From: Omphiscola glabra
Taxonomy: Eukaryota > Mollusca > Gastropoda > Lymnaeidae
NCBI GenBank assembly: GCA_964017045.1
Contig: OZ024808.1
Span: forward strand, 16,890,784-16,954,783
Direction: 5' to 3'
Length of the DNA stretch: 64,000 bases
Within the stretch, counting starts at the first letter, position 1, and each line of letters starts with the position of its first letter. The translations under genes and the position numbers were made by a program. The notes under the pieces were generated by a model, which was not told the origin of the DNA, did no database searches, and saw only the letters and a list, made by a program, of their open reading frames with translations. Of this stretch, positions 48,801 to 57,904 are shown piece by piece.

Positions 48801-51800
48801 AAGAACAGTCCTAATACCCCGAATTTCTATGATTCCATCCGACTACCGTTTTCAGTTTAAGCGACTGAAATTTTCTGTCAAAGTCTGCTTTTTCATGACA
48901 ATTAACCAAGCTCAATGGTAGATTTTTAAAGAAGCTGGTTTGAGTTTAACGAATGACTGTCTCAGCATACTCTTGGGGAAAAACAATAGAAAATATTATG
49001 GATATTTCCAGTTGCCTGCCTTCAGGAGGTGCACGAATGTAAGACACACGGGCAGGTTTATCACAGAATGTGAATGGCGTTACATTCACCCCCCAACGAT
49101 GGGAAAGGCGTTATATTCACCCCCAACGATGGGAAGGGCGTTACATTCACCCCCAACTATGGGAAGGGCGTTATATTCACCCCCAACGATGGGAAGGGTG
49201 TTACATTCACCCCCAACTATGGGAAGGGCGTTATATTCACCCCCAAACGATGGGAAGGGCGTTACATTCACCCCCCCCCCAACGATGGGAAAGGCGTTAC
49301 ATTCACCCCCAACGATGGGAAGGGCGTTACATTCACCCCCAACGATGGGAAAGGCGTTACATTCACCCCCAACGATGGGAAGGGCGTTACATTCACCCCC
49401 AACGATGGGAAGGGCGTTACATTCACCCCCAACAAAATCCCAAAGATTTACAAATATGTTTTGTTGGCCAGTTAATTCGGTCTAAACTCTTTCCTGTCGT
49501 AAAGTACAGACTAATCGGTCATCTTCAAAACATGCCACCTGATAACGACTCACACATAAAAGATTTTAAAAACAACAATTGGGGGGGGGGGGGGAGTTCC
49601 GGAAAGACTGTCGTTTAATGTTGTGATTCACGCGCAGACCAAAAAACAACAACCTGCAGTTGGTCAATGTAATGGCCAGCGCCAAGCGAGGTGGCTCTGG
49701 TCATTGTGGGTAGGAGGATGAAAAAGAGAGGCATCTTTTTTTCCCCTACATCTGAGGCACTGAGCTGACGCGGATCAGCGGAACTCACGGTGCCTACCAC
49801 ACTCCCCAGTGCGCTCTTGTGTTCTGCCTCGGGGACGATGGTTACGGCGTCAGCATCTGTCAGCGTCATCCAACTACATCCTACCCATCTGTCAGCGTGA
49901 TCCACCTACATCCTACCCATCTGTCAGCGTGATCCACCTACATACTACCCATCTGTCAGCTTGACCCACCTACATCCTACCATATTTGTAATCGTAGCAA
50001 AGCACGGTAACTTAGCTAGTATATAAATATTTATATATTTATTTATGTTCACATGTTAATTCTATGCTGAATATTTATTTATTTATGTTCACATGTTAAT
50101 TATAAGCTGCCTCGATATATTTGATTGGTTCACTGACCGTTTCATTTAGTTCACGAATAATTTGCTTGGATTCCTAACCATTTGATTGGTTCACTAGCCA
50201 TTTCATTAGATTCCTAGTCATTTGATTGGGAATCATTCGATTGGGTCATAAACAATTTGATGAGGGTCCTTAAGCATTTGAATGAGTCCTGAACCATTTG
50301 ATTGGGTTTCTAAAAATTTAATTGGACTCCTAATTATTTGATTAAGCTGCTAAACTTCGTAAACCCCACCCATCCACACGTGAGTAAATGATGTTATCTG
50401 ACCCCTTTGCTTGCTTTTAGAAGTTCCATGGCCAAAAGAGATTCGAATGGTCTCATCAGCTGCTCCTGAAGCAGTGCCTGTAGCAATGTGGTAACTCCAA
50501 ACACTTCCCTGGGTCTTTCTTCGGTCATTTTGCCTTTTTTTAAACACAAATGTTTGTGAAAATATAAGCAAAATAGGCAAAAGTTTGCAATAAAATAACT
50601 AGGTAAGTAGATTTAAATAATGTCACTAGGTAAGTAGATACTAGTAGCATAAAGTACACCATAACTGCAATAACTAATATCCCATGCGATCACCCCCTTG
50701 ATAAATGTTTGGAAACGGTACAGATTCCTCTTCTTTTTTAATAAAGGTGCTCTCTTAACCTGTCACCAAGGAAATTACCTGTCTCCCCTACATAACACTT
50801 ATCGCACTTTTTCTAGAATGGGTGGTGTAAATCCCGTTTCAACTTGAGCCAGTTGATCCGCCCTTGATTCAAAAACAAAAACTTACCGAGTAGTGGGAGA
50901 TGGTTCTTGTAGTACGACCATCCTGAGGCCGGCTTGATGTATGTCAAGTCAAGCTTCCCATCATGCCCCACACGGTAGCAGTGAGAAGAGCCGTTTCGCC
51001 ACAGCACGCCGACCTTCGTTCTGAACGAGGGTTCCCAATCGCCGATATGGAGCACAAGACCTATTTTATCACGCCCAGCTGTCCAAACAAAAAAAAACAC
51101 CAAAAAAAAACCAACAAAATAATAAAATGGACATTTAAATATGAAACAAAAATTTATCGTCATTTCCGGAATTAGTACGACACCAATTCATTCGAAAAAA
51201 AAATTGTACAAAGGAATGTTATTTGGCATAATACTTTATTGAAATGACATGGGGGGGGGGGGGGCGGGCAACAAAAATAGATTTTATTTAAATGTTTACA
51301 TTTTCCCCCATTTCTCAGTCACACCTTCCGTTAAAAAAAACTTTTAAAAAATAAATATCCGTTTTAAAAAAGTTCATTTCGAACAAACTTCCATCTTAAC
51401 CACACTCCTTCGTGCAAAACTGGTTTACAACAAACTGATTTATAAAAAACTGGTTTATAACAAACTGATTTATAAAAAATGGATTTCTTCCTGATTTCCG
51501 GTGCCAATTCGTGTAGGCCTACACGTAACTTTGAAACTTTTACATCTTTCCATTAAACAAGTTGATTTTAATTAGCAGCATGAGTGTCTTGAAATTTTAT
51601 ATTCATAACTATCAGACATTAATGGGTTCCCCCCCCCCCCCACTTTCCACTATTCTGGGGAGCATGCTAACATAGTATGGACACGCACTATATAAGTAAT
51701 CCAATAAATAATCCAAAAGAATGTTGGTTTTGAGAAATATCTCTCTCATTTTCACCCGTTTAATGAGCTCATAAACATGCGTTTTGGATAAAATTGTGAT

Positions 51801-54247
51801 GAAATGAATTCTTCTAGTACAAAATAGGCACACACAAAAATCTAATATTTAATAATATTTTGGTAATTTGAACTTTAAACCACAACACATACACACACTT
51901 CCTCCACTAATTACATTTTTATTAACTGACATTTGTAAGAAGAAATTGCACACCACCCCCCATCGACCCTCTTTTCTTCTCCTTTCCACAATAGAATTGT
52001 AAGTAAAAACCTTTAACACACCCCCCACCTCTCCCTTTGTTGTCTTTTTCTCTCAAATAACAACATTAAACCCATCTAACTCACCATCTAGGTTGCTCAA
52101 CAGCCAGTCCAATCCTGTAACAATGACAGCACCTGGAAATATGCCCAGGAATTACAGATCTGAAATGGCTGTCACACTAAATAACACATGCTCCAAACCG
52201 TTTGTTTTAAACACTGCAGCCCCACCCCACCCCACCCCACCCTCCCCATTTGATAAAAGCAAAATGATCCACAACCCCACTTATACTGCACGCCCCACTT
52301 ATACTGCACGCCCCACTTATACTGCACGCCCCACTTATACTGCACGCCCCCACTTATACTGCACGACCCACTTATACTGCACGCCCCACTTATACTGCAC
52401 GCCCCCACTTATACTGCACGCCCCACTTATACTGCACGACCCACTTATACTGCACGACCCACTTATACTGCACGACCCACTTATACTGCACAACCCTACT
52501 TATACTGCACGACCCACTTATACTGCACGCCCCACTTATACTGCACGCCCCACTTATACTGCACGCCCCACTTATACTGCACGACCCACTTATACTGCAC
52601 GCCCCACTTATACTGCACGCCCCACTTATACTGCACGCCCCACTTATACTGCACGCCCCACTTATACTGCACGCCCCACTTATACTTTTATAGAATGAAA
52701 ATTAACCAGCGACATTGATTTATATATATATATCTAAAAAACATTACTACTCCAGATCAAAGACCAACGAAAGAAGCAGTAACTCCATGAAAGTGTTGAC
52801 ACTTTATTTTGACACCGAACTAAAGGTAAGCGTGAAAAGTTTCGTTTTTTAAAGTGTTTTATGAGTTGTTTATCGTTTCAGACGGTGACCACACAGAAGA
52901 CCCACCGTGACCCCATGGGGGAGGGGTGTCGGTCGCGACCCCCAGACTGGTAATCAAGTGAATGAAATATTAATACCTAAAGCAAAACCCCATTAAAAGG
53001 CCTCCTCTTTGACTCACCCGGCTACACTAAACGCGCAACTCACCATCTTGGTTTCCCCAAATCCAGTCCGGACCTCTGCACACAATGGCACCTGGAAAGA
53101 TGCCCTTGGACTTACGGACCTGAACTTGGCTGTCACAGCGGCGAGGGACTCTCACTCTGCAGCGATGAATAACGTTTGTACTTCTTTTCTTCTTTCATTT
53201 TTTATATGTTTTTTTCCGGACAGATTGTATGTGTGTGTGTGAGGGGTAGGTGGGTACCGTTCCTGTAGCCATACAATTAATTATGTTAACATGCACTATA
53301 CAGTTATGAAATAAAGGATTCTAAAACTAAAGTCAATTCCAGAAAGAATGAGCTTTTAGTATAGGTACCCATTTTTTTCTGAAAAGGGGGCGGTAGGCCA
53401 AATGATTTTGTGAACCTCTGGTTAATGCAATGCAAAATAACTAGGAATCCTATTTTTTATTTGAAATCAAGCAGCTCGCACATACATTCGCACTGTTTGT
53501 TACATAGGGCCAAACAGTTATCTTACGGAGAAGAGATCATGTTGTCTATTCTCAGAAATGCGTGTGCCGTGCTGTGTCTATCCCTCATGTAGCACTCGGT
53601 GCACAAGTCATAGTCGTCACAAACTGAGCACTTCCATCTAATACCCATGATGCCATTCTCCATACAACTGTCACACATTGCTTGATGACGGACGTCTGCA
53701 ACGGAATGTAAACAGCAATGTACTCTGCAATCTGCTTAACTTTGAAATAAAACATTTTTTAGAACAGGTCATTGCATAAACCAATATATTTCAAAACATT
53801 ATTTATCCCAACTCTCCTCTTTCATCTATAAGTTGGATACCAGTTTTTCCATTACATATATTGCCATTTTTGAGAGTCGACAACATCACCTGTAAGTATT
53901 TAACAAACCTGACAACTTCTTTCATCCGGGTGGGTGCGTGAAATATTTGGAAGCAGAGATGGGGCGTGGCGCTTTAAATGAAAGGTTAAGAACCCCTGAA
54001 CTAGCATCTGTTTACTAAGAATGAAGCATGCACTCACCGGTTTGAGCATTGTCGAACACGTACAGGTCATAGGCGTCCTGTCGTCCAGCCCTGTACTGTT
54101 TCTTCGAGCCCGAATCCCAGACAACCGTCGCCCGTTTCTCGCCGTCCATCTCCACCAGCGTCCCCACGTGGCCTTCACCCCCATCATCATCTCCCCACCT
54201 CCAGTCTGGTCCCCGGACAACACGAACACCTCGTTTCATGATCACCT
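39383..54247 (-). CDS. Gene 2: paralogous double Mind bomb-module/IAP-RING E3 ubiquitin ligase (12 exons)
   Basis: Exons, 5' to 3' on the minus strand: 54247-54038, 53695-53527, 53156-53044, 51078-50887, 50533-50403, 47004-46518, 45692-45521, 44873-44767, 44001-43804, 43046-42925, 40444-40337 and 39835-39383. Phases agree throughout, giving 817 codons from the Met at 54239. Domains by residue: MIB_HERC2 1-67, ZZ 68-124, MIB_HERC2 124-226, linker 226-269, Pro-rich 270-350, MIB_HERC2 about 360-431, ZZ 432-489, MIB_HERC2 489-591, MIB repeats 591-667, UBA-like 681-727, RING 770-804. It differs from gene 1 mainly by the poly-proline segment. Same orientation as gene 1, about 36 kb away, so a direct tandem duplication. 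The alternative is a RING-less gene ending at 50394 plus a separate 7-exon RING gene. Confidence 0.75.
40337..40444 (-). CDS. Gene 2 exon 11: second half of the MIB-repeat region
   Basis: It has 36 codons: YNKLTGTVMSIDDDDDVVVV, YEDGMKWIYHQDALAK. It matches gene 1 exon 11 in length and phase. The acceptor is CCAAAG, and the donor GTTCAT departs from consensus at +3 to +6, so splicing here may be inefficient. Confidence 0.75.
40940..41503. mobile_element. MITE of the CAGTGGCGTAGC family, full copy
   Basis: The ends are cagcggcgtagctaggg and ccctctagctacgccactc, with flanks tttacatc and tatacatg. The interior gttagacagagcagtgtg is shared with the copies at 15379 and 55591. It lies in gene 2 intron 10. 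Confidence 0.75.
42079..42275. mobile_element. hAT-like MITE (CAGTGGTTCTCAACC family)
   Basis: It starts cagtggttctcaaccttcct and ends ggttgagaaccgctg, with flanks tcatagat and tgacagat. It lies in gene 2 intron 10, 180 bp from the palindromic element. Confidence 0.72.
42455..42921. mobile_element. Palindromic element, copy 1
   Basis: Roughly 170-bp arms are inverted around a GC-rich core (gacccggacacgcagcgccg). The outer ends are cctattggtacacgggtacc and its mirror near 42876-42901. Shared arm blocks include taaactactacaaatgacat. No coding capacity was seen. The right end stops about 3 bp before the splice donor of gene 2 exon 10. Confidence 0.7.
42925..43046 (-). CDS. Gene 2 exon 10: first MIB repeat (REP)
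   Basis: It reads KAEFSECGFKIGEKVTC, GNDVVKVLQQKTGGWNNDMA and K. The GGWNNDMA core matches the MIB repeat signature. The donor is GTGACT; only about four intron bases separate it from the end of a palindromic transposable element. Confidence 0.8.
43520..43755. repeat. 29-bp tandem repeat in gene 2 intron 9
   Basis: About eight units of aagacatcttgtacaaggcc plus aatgttgat. Confidence 0.88.
43804..44001 (-). CDS. Gene 2 exon 9: second half of fourth MIB_HERC2 domain
   Basis: The frame encodes GEGSLGKVLAIKDWDPEVST, VDVEWTGGTENTYRLGHLGK, VDLMFTKASVGG and YYKDHLPVLG. It has donor GTAAGT, acceptor TTATAG and 198 nt, as in gene 1. A CR1-like reverse-transcriptase fragment has landed in the intron just upstream. 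Confidence 0.82.
44216..44262 (+). repeat. Second copy of the GATTGATTGGATA dispersed repeat
   Basis: ttgattgattgattggatat and ctatagcgctggtata match the copy at 18785. It abuts the 3' end of the RT fragment at 44280, possibly as that element's tail. Confidence 0.45.
44280..44660 (-). pseudogene. CR1/Jockey-like non-LTR reverse transcriptase fragment
   Basis: The minus strand reads DHELLLSRRQNDAGISGAAL, then TDRTQRIVV, PQGSGLGPILFSMYTSQLG and RKIFADDTELNKCF to WMSSN. These are RT domains 3 to 5, including the FADD catalytic box. A stop and frame changes lie between blocks. It sits in the gene 2 intron between exons 8 and 9, in the same orientation as the host gene. Confidence 0.75.
44767..44873 (-). 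CDS. Gene 2 exon 8: first half of fourth MIB_HERC2 domain
   Basis: It reads IRVPQREGSEKLEARGIFIG and STVRRGEDWMYADMDG. The 107-nt length matches gene 1 exon 8. The usual GDQDG end is changed to ADMDG. Acceptor is TTTCAG and donor is GTGGGT. Confidence 0.78.
45521..45692 (-). CDS. Gene 2 exon 7: second ZZ zinc finger
   Basis: It encodes GVKHLTSTCNQC, GTRWKCVVCFDYDLCSVCYH and DQHDTRHEFWRINS. The VCF-YDLC and HEFW blocks pair it with gene 1 exon 7. It is 172 nt with donor GTGTGT inside a (CA)n stretch and acceptor TGCAG. Confidence 0.82.
45850..45995. repeat. About 37-bp repeat in gene 2 intron 6
   Basis: ctctacctatagtgcatcat and gcttctggcgattagcg recur three to four times upstream of the second ZZ exon. 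Confidence 0.8.
46518..47004 (-). CDS. Gene 2 exon 6: proline-rich linker and third MIB_HERC2 domain
   Basis: From acceptor CATCAG in phase 0 it reads ARSQASQPTTSTRRPPSPPP, then about 60 residues of repeated PPPPP blocks alternating with ATTARPQ or SATRRP units. Then come [40 protein letters not shown] and DSSPG. The Pro-rich part, absent from gene 1, is a likely SH3/WW/profilin ligand and is itself an internal coding repeat of about 16 codons. A Met at 47034 could be a start if this were a separate gene. Confidence 0.75.
47520..48060 (-). pseudogene. Non-LTR retrotransposon C-terminal fragment
   Basis: It reads QISVNACLRKVLNIKWPNTI, RTFQERIAEDIVRQ, GRCIGHTLCKPPDNISR, then QLTWN after a frame break. 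The CLR-LNIKWP and IGHTLRKPPDNI-type blocks characterise the region after the RT domain in Jockey/RTE-group elements. It is broken by stops and lies in gene 2 intron 5. Confidence 0.7.
48108..48800. repeat. 46-bp tandem repeat, two subfamilies, in gene 2 intron 5
   Basis: About 15 units. The first half uses aagcaatcatcctaacatgt and the second uses gaagcaaccatcctcacttg. Both share tgtggtgccagctag. Confidence 0.92.
49070..49432. repeat. 30-bp tandem repeat in gene 2 intron 5
   Basis: About 12 units of ttacattcacccccaacgat plus gggaagggcg, alternating at first with a ttatattc/aactat variant. All three plus frames are open, so no frame is favoured. Confidence 0.92.
49855..49985. repeat. 33-bp tandem repeat
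   Basis: Four units of catctgtcagcgtgatccac plus ctacatcctaccc. Confidence 0.88.
50110..50345. repeat. ATTTGATTGG-type degenerate repeat
   Basis: Units of catttgattggattcctaac, diverged, run up to the region 3' of gene 2 exon 5. Confidence 0.75.
50403..50533 (-). CDS. Gene 2 exon 5: 44-residue linker exon
   Basis: The exon reads GKMTEERPREVFGVTTLLQA then LLQEQLMRPFESLLAMELLK and ASKG. It is homologous across its length to gene 1 exon 5 (shared GKM, TLL, QEQ, RPFE and LLKA blocks) and is also 131 nt. The donor would be GTCAGA after AAAGGG, ending in phase 0. Without splicing the frame ends two codons later at a TAA (50394-50396), giving a RING-less product. The weak donor makes alternative ending plausible here. 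Confidence 0.6.
50887..51078 (-). CDS. Gene 2 exon 4: second half of second MIB_HERC2 domain
   Basis: It encodes GRDKIGLVLHIGDWEPSFRT, VGVLWRNGSSHCYRVGHDGK and ends SYYKNHLPLLG. It is 192 nt, the same as gene 1 exon 4, with donor GTAAGT and acceptor GGACAG. Confidence 0.82.
52085..52180 (-). pseudogene. Decayed duplicate of gene 2 exon 3
   Basis: The minus strand still reads GIFPGAVIVTGLDWLLSNLD before a good GTGAGT donor, aligning with the intact exon (GIFPGAIVCRGPDWIWGNQD). An in-frame TAA replaces the Lys codon region upstream (CTG TAA TTC against CGT AAG TCC), and CRGPDW has become TGLDW. The 5' half fades near 52180. It is a tandem exon duplication that has degenerated; a 17-bp satellite now separates the copies. 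Confidence 0.7.
52270..52690. repeat. 17-bp tandem repeat in gene 2 intron 3
   Basis: About 25 units of cccacttatactgcacg. Thr/Ala/Arg/Pro frames across it are not genes. It separates the intact and decayed copies of exon 3. Confidence 0.94.
53044..53156 (-). CDS. Gene 2 exon 3: first half of second MIB_HERC2 domain
   Basis: It reads VRVPRRCDSQVQVRKSKGIF and PGAIVCRGPDWIWGNQDG. The 113-nt length equals gene 1 exon 3. Acceptor is CTGCAG and donor is GTGAGT. A decayed second copy of this exon lies about 0.9 kb downstream in the same intron. Confidence 0.8.
53527..53695 (-). CDS. Gene 2 exon 2: first ZZ zinc finger
   Basis: It encodes [30 protein letters not shown] and RDRHSTAHAFLRIDN, with all ZZ ligands present. 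It is closest to gene 1 exon 2 (both share [10 protein letters not shown] and HAFLR), not to the second ZZ of its own gene. That places the internal module duplication before the gene duplication. Confidence 0.82.
54038..54247 (-). CDS. Gene 2 exon 1: first MIB_HERC2 domain
   Basis: It reads [20 protein letters not shown] and then [38 protein letters not shown] and FDNAQT. The acceptor is TTCCAG and the donor is GTGAGT. The internal Met at 54239 aligns with the Met of gene 1 exon 1 and is a plausible start. A 30-bp tandem repeat and then a reverse-transcriptase fragment lie directly upstream, so any 5' exon is beyond about 55.3 kb. Confidence 0.82.
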
Positions 54248-54267
54248 CTGGAATCAGAGAGATTGAA

Positions 54268-54392
54268 ACGCCACAATGTACTTTACAATAGATCCAAATA
54301 TCACAATGTACTTTACAATAGATCCAAATATCACAATGTACTTTACAATAGATCCAAATATCACAATGTACTTTACAATAGATCCAAATATC
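54268..54392. repeat. 30-bp repeat, four units, upstream of gene 2 exon 1
   Basis: atcacaatgtactttacaat plus agatccaaat. It starts 20 bp from the exon 1 acceptor, so it occupies the place of the branch-point region. Confidence 0.92.
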
Positions 54393-54404
54393 AAAAGTGG
54401 ATAT

Positions 54405-55305
54405 GCAACGCAGCGTCGAAAAACTTTTCCATTGCCTGCACAAACTTCGGGCTCACCATTAACACAAGAAAGACTATGCCAGCCAGCTCCTCGAAGAACT
54501 TACGTTGAGCCCAACATCCAAGTATATGGTGCAAGACTTAAGGGGTGAACAACTTTTCGTATGTTTGCAGCACACTGTCCCATCGATGACAAGGTTAACA
54601 TAAGTATTGCGAGAGCCAGTGCAACCTATGGCAAATTGTCTAAGAACGTGTGGACCACTAGAGTTATCAGCACTCAAACTAAACTGAAAGTGTATCAGGC
54701 GTCTGTTCTCCCCACGCTTCTCTATGCCTGTGAAACGTGGACGGTTTACCAACGCCATGCAAGAATGATGGACTACTTTCATGCAACAAGACTCAAAAAA
54801 AATCCTCCACATCAAATGGGTATGACAGGGTCGCAGGTAGGTCACCACAGCATCTTTACCATCGTAGTGCAGACCCAGATCCCAGCTTCGATGGGTGGGG
54901 CATGTTGTGAGAATGCCAGACGACCGTCTGCCCAAAAGAATATTCAATGGTGAGCTCGAACAAGACAAGCGGTCTGCTGGTGGACAGAAGAAACGCTTTA
55001 ACGATAATCTAAAAGCCTCACTGAAAGCGTTCGACGTAAACCCAGACACGTGGGAGGAAAAAGCAAAGGATCGAACATCATGGCGTTCCACTTTACACAG
55101 GAGCTCCGTGCAACATGAAGTTGGCAGAACAGCGGCTGCAGGGCGCAAGAGACATGCCAGGAAGGTCCGGTCTGTCTCTGCTCCTGGAGATGCCCCTTCA
55201 GTCCCCTTGAACTACTGCAAAATAAAATTTCGTGCCAGCATCGGCCTTATTAGCAACTTGCGCACCCACAGACATGATCTGAACTATCACAAATTTGATG
55301 ATTAA
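54405..55305 (+). pseudogene. Non-LTR retrotransposon RT C-terminal fragment
   Basis: Several frames together give NFGLTINTRKT, YVEPNIQVYGARLKG, IARASATYGKLSKNVWTTRV, KVYQASVLPTLLYACETWTV and MGHVVRMPDDRLPKRIFNGE. The last frame is open to TAA at 55305. Frameshifts near 54545 and 54890 break the protein. It lies directly upstream of gene 2 exon 1 on the opposite strand. Confidence 0.75.
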
Positions 55306-55319
55306 AGTGGTCATGGTCG

Positions 55320-55591
55320 ATTTTCGACTGACGAACAACACATAGGGTCACATCATATATGACGCATCAAGCTTGAAATTATTATAAAGCACGCATTTGG
55401 ATTGGTAACATGTGCGAATAATTTACATGTGATTGGTTATCCTTTTATGAAATTCGGTTAGACCGAGCAGTGTGTGCTCTGTAAATATACAATTTTTCTA
55501 TTTGGTGTCGCCTCCCTGAGATGGTGTCGCCCCCTGAGATGGTGTCAACCAGTGCGGTCCGCAAACCCCCCACCCCCTAGTTACGCCACTG
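55320..55591. mobile_element. MITE of the CAGTGGCGTAGC family, right half
   Basis: Only the right side is present: aattcggttagaccgagcag, a locally duplicated ccctgagatggtgtc and the terminus ccctagttacgccactg. It directly follows the RT fragment ending at 55305, so one insertion probably truncated the other. Confidence 0.6.
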
Positions 55592-55664
55592 GATTTCTTG
55601 CACTGAGCTATAACAAAAGATACTTTTTATCATTGATGACTTGACACTCTACGATCAAGTGTGC

Positions 55665-55820
55665 AGCCTCACGCCATTCGTCCTGCCTCACGCCATTCGT
55701 CCTGCCTCGCGCCATTCGTCCTGCCTCACGCCATTCGTCCTGCCTCACGCCATTCGTCCTGCCTCACGCCATTTGTCCAGCCTCACGCCATTCGTCCTGC
55801 CTCACGCCATTCGTCCAAAT
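55665..55820. repeat. 19-bp tandem repeat
   Basis: Eight units of cctcacgccattcgtcctg. Confidence 0.93.
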
Positions 55821-56754
55821 TGAAGTAAATGAGATTCAGTTCCTCGGAGATCAAAGGCAATATGAACACTGAACGGTATTTGGTCAAATCCCACTTCAGT
55901 GTTGATTGTTTTCCTCAGAATTATTGAACGTTTGTGAATGTCAATTATTGCATTCCTTCTCATAACGTCGACAGTTGTTGTTTTCCTTTGATAAACTCTC
56001 AGTGGACCAAGGGACAGAATAGACTTGTGGAATTTCAGTTTTTTTATGTGGGCCTGGTTATTGCATCATCTCAGAATAAAGGCAAATAACTATATGTACT
56101 TTTATTTTTAAATATCCTCTTTCCAGAATGAAATGTCGTCTGCTTTTTATTTTAGCCCCTGGCAATGTTAAGAACTACTTAAACGATTTGCAGAAAACAG
56201 CCTGAACTCAACGTTGAATTCCTAAGCATTGGCGTAATTGGGGGGCGAAGGGGGCGTCCGCCCTGGTTGGCACTTCTGGGATACATAACATGATATAAAT
56301 GTATTGAGTGTGTGTGTGTTTGGGGCGCACTATCATGGTTAGCCCCGGGTGGCATTTAGTCAATACATACCACAATACATGACCACTGTTCATAAGATTT
56401 CCCCTATAGTGTTAGAGACTGACTTACTTTGGTAAGCAAAGGCATGTGAACAATGCTTGAAATATTTTTTTTCAAAGCACAAGTGTCAAATTTGAAGAAG
56501 CGTTGCAGATATTCCTTTAGCCTTTAATGCGACCTTCCTCGTAAACTATATATAGTAACATTTATAGTAGCATATATAGTAACACAAAAACACGGGACTT
56601 CTCAGCTGCATCCTGTTAGCCCGTATGCAGGATATACATAACACTATTAACACTGGTTCTCTTCGAACTTGTTATCTGATGGTGGGATCCAATTGGGGGG
56701 GGGGGATAAAACACGCCCGGTTAGATTGTGTAACACATGCTAGTCTTCGCCTGA

Positions 56755-57005
56755 CTACACACAGCTACACACTGTGCTACACACAGCTACACACTGTGCT
56801 ACACACAGCTACACACTGTGCTACACACAGCTACACACAGCTACACACTGTGCTACACACAGCTACACACTGTGCTACACACAGCTACACACTGTGCTAC
56901 ACACAGCTACACACTGTGCTACACACAGCTACACACTGTGCTACACACAGCTACACACTGTGCTACACACAGCTACACACTGTGCTACACACAGCTACAC
57001 ACAGT
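56755..57005. repeat. 22-bp tandem repeat
   Basis: About eleven units of ctacacacagctacacactg plus tg. Confidence 0.94.
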
Positions 57006-57114
57006 GTGGTATGAATACTTTTAACTGCGGGAGACACAAGCAGTGAACTAAGTGTAAAACTTAAAACGGAATATAGGTCACAGGTCACGTGTATCAACCC
57101 TTGACTTGAAGATG

Positions 57115-57300
57115 TCTTACATAGCCGACCAGTCTAATGATAACTTCATAGTTAACTGACCAGTCTAAGGAAAACTTATACATAGCCGACCAGTCTAAAG
57201 ACAACTTCTTACATAACCGACCAGTCTGAGGACTTCATAGTTAACTGACCAGTCTAAGGACAACTTCTTGCATAGCTGACCAATCCAAGGACAACTCCAT
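57115..57300. repeat. About 29-bp degenerate repeat
   Basis: Units of gaccagtctaaggacaactt plus cttacatag. Confidence 0.82.
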
Positions 57301-57702
57301 CCCATCATCCCAATCTAGTCACCGCCTGTACACTACCATCTAGATTTTAGATGAATTGTTAACAATTGGTTTTTTTTTCAGTGTTTTTGCGCCACAGCTC
57401 CATTCCATGCGCGTTATTGTTTTACGACAATAATTGAAAAGTAGAGACAGTGTCTGTTCGGATAACCAAAGTTTCGAATAATCGGTGTTCTAAACATTTT
57501 AGTACCCTGACCCCGTGACCCCTAGATAGCATTTGCAAAGTTTGGGCGATCCAAAACCAGGATTATTCCTAGATAATAAAAATGGGGAGCTGAGAAGTTG
57601 GGGGTGGGGGGGGGGTATAGTCATCGGGAGTTTTCTGTGACTGACTTTTCAATACAATATTTTTAAAAGACTGCACCTATTGGTACCCGGGTACCAGAAG
57701 TG

Positions 57703-57765
57703 ATTTTGGGTCGACCTCTTTTTCTCGAACCCCCAGGGAAAGAGAAAAAGAGGTCGACCCAAAAT
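57703..57765. repeat. Perfect 24-bp-arm hairpin
   Basis: attttgggtcgacctctttt and the next four bases return as an exact reverse complement at 57742-57765, with a 15-nt loop. The right arm is RT coding sequence, so the left arm is an inverted copy of it. Confidence 0.93.
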
Positions 57766-57904
57766 GACTTGGAGAAGGGAGCTGGAGGCAGACACCAAAA
57801 AGAGTGGGCACAACTGGGGACAGCTGGAGAGACTTGCCCAAGACCGGGATGCCTGGAGAGCCTTTGTTTGTGGCCTATGCCCCAGACGGGACGACAGGCG
57901 ATGA
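57728..57904 (+). pseudogene. Non-LTR retrotransposon extreme C-terminus
   Basis: One frame reads GKRKRGRPKMTWRRELEADT, HNWGQLERLAQDRDAWRAFV and CGLCPRRDDRR before TGA. RPK-TWRR and AQDR-WR are the usual last motifs of these RT proteins. A (GATGGT)n tail follows. It is embedded within the second palindromic element. Confidence 0.7.

Noticed and set aside
48940..49618. Three overlapping plus frames of 133-182 codons
   Set aside because: A 30-bp tandem repeat inside a gene 2 intron.
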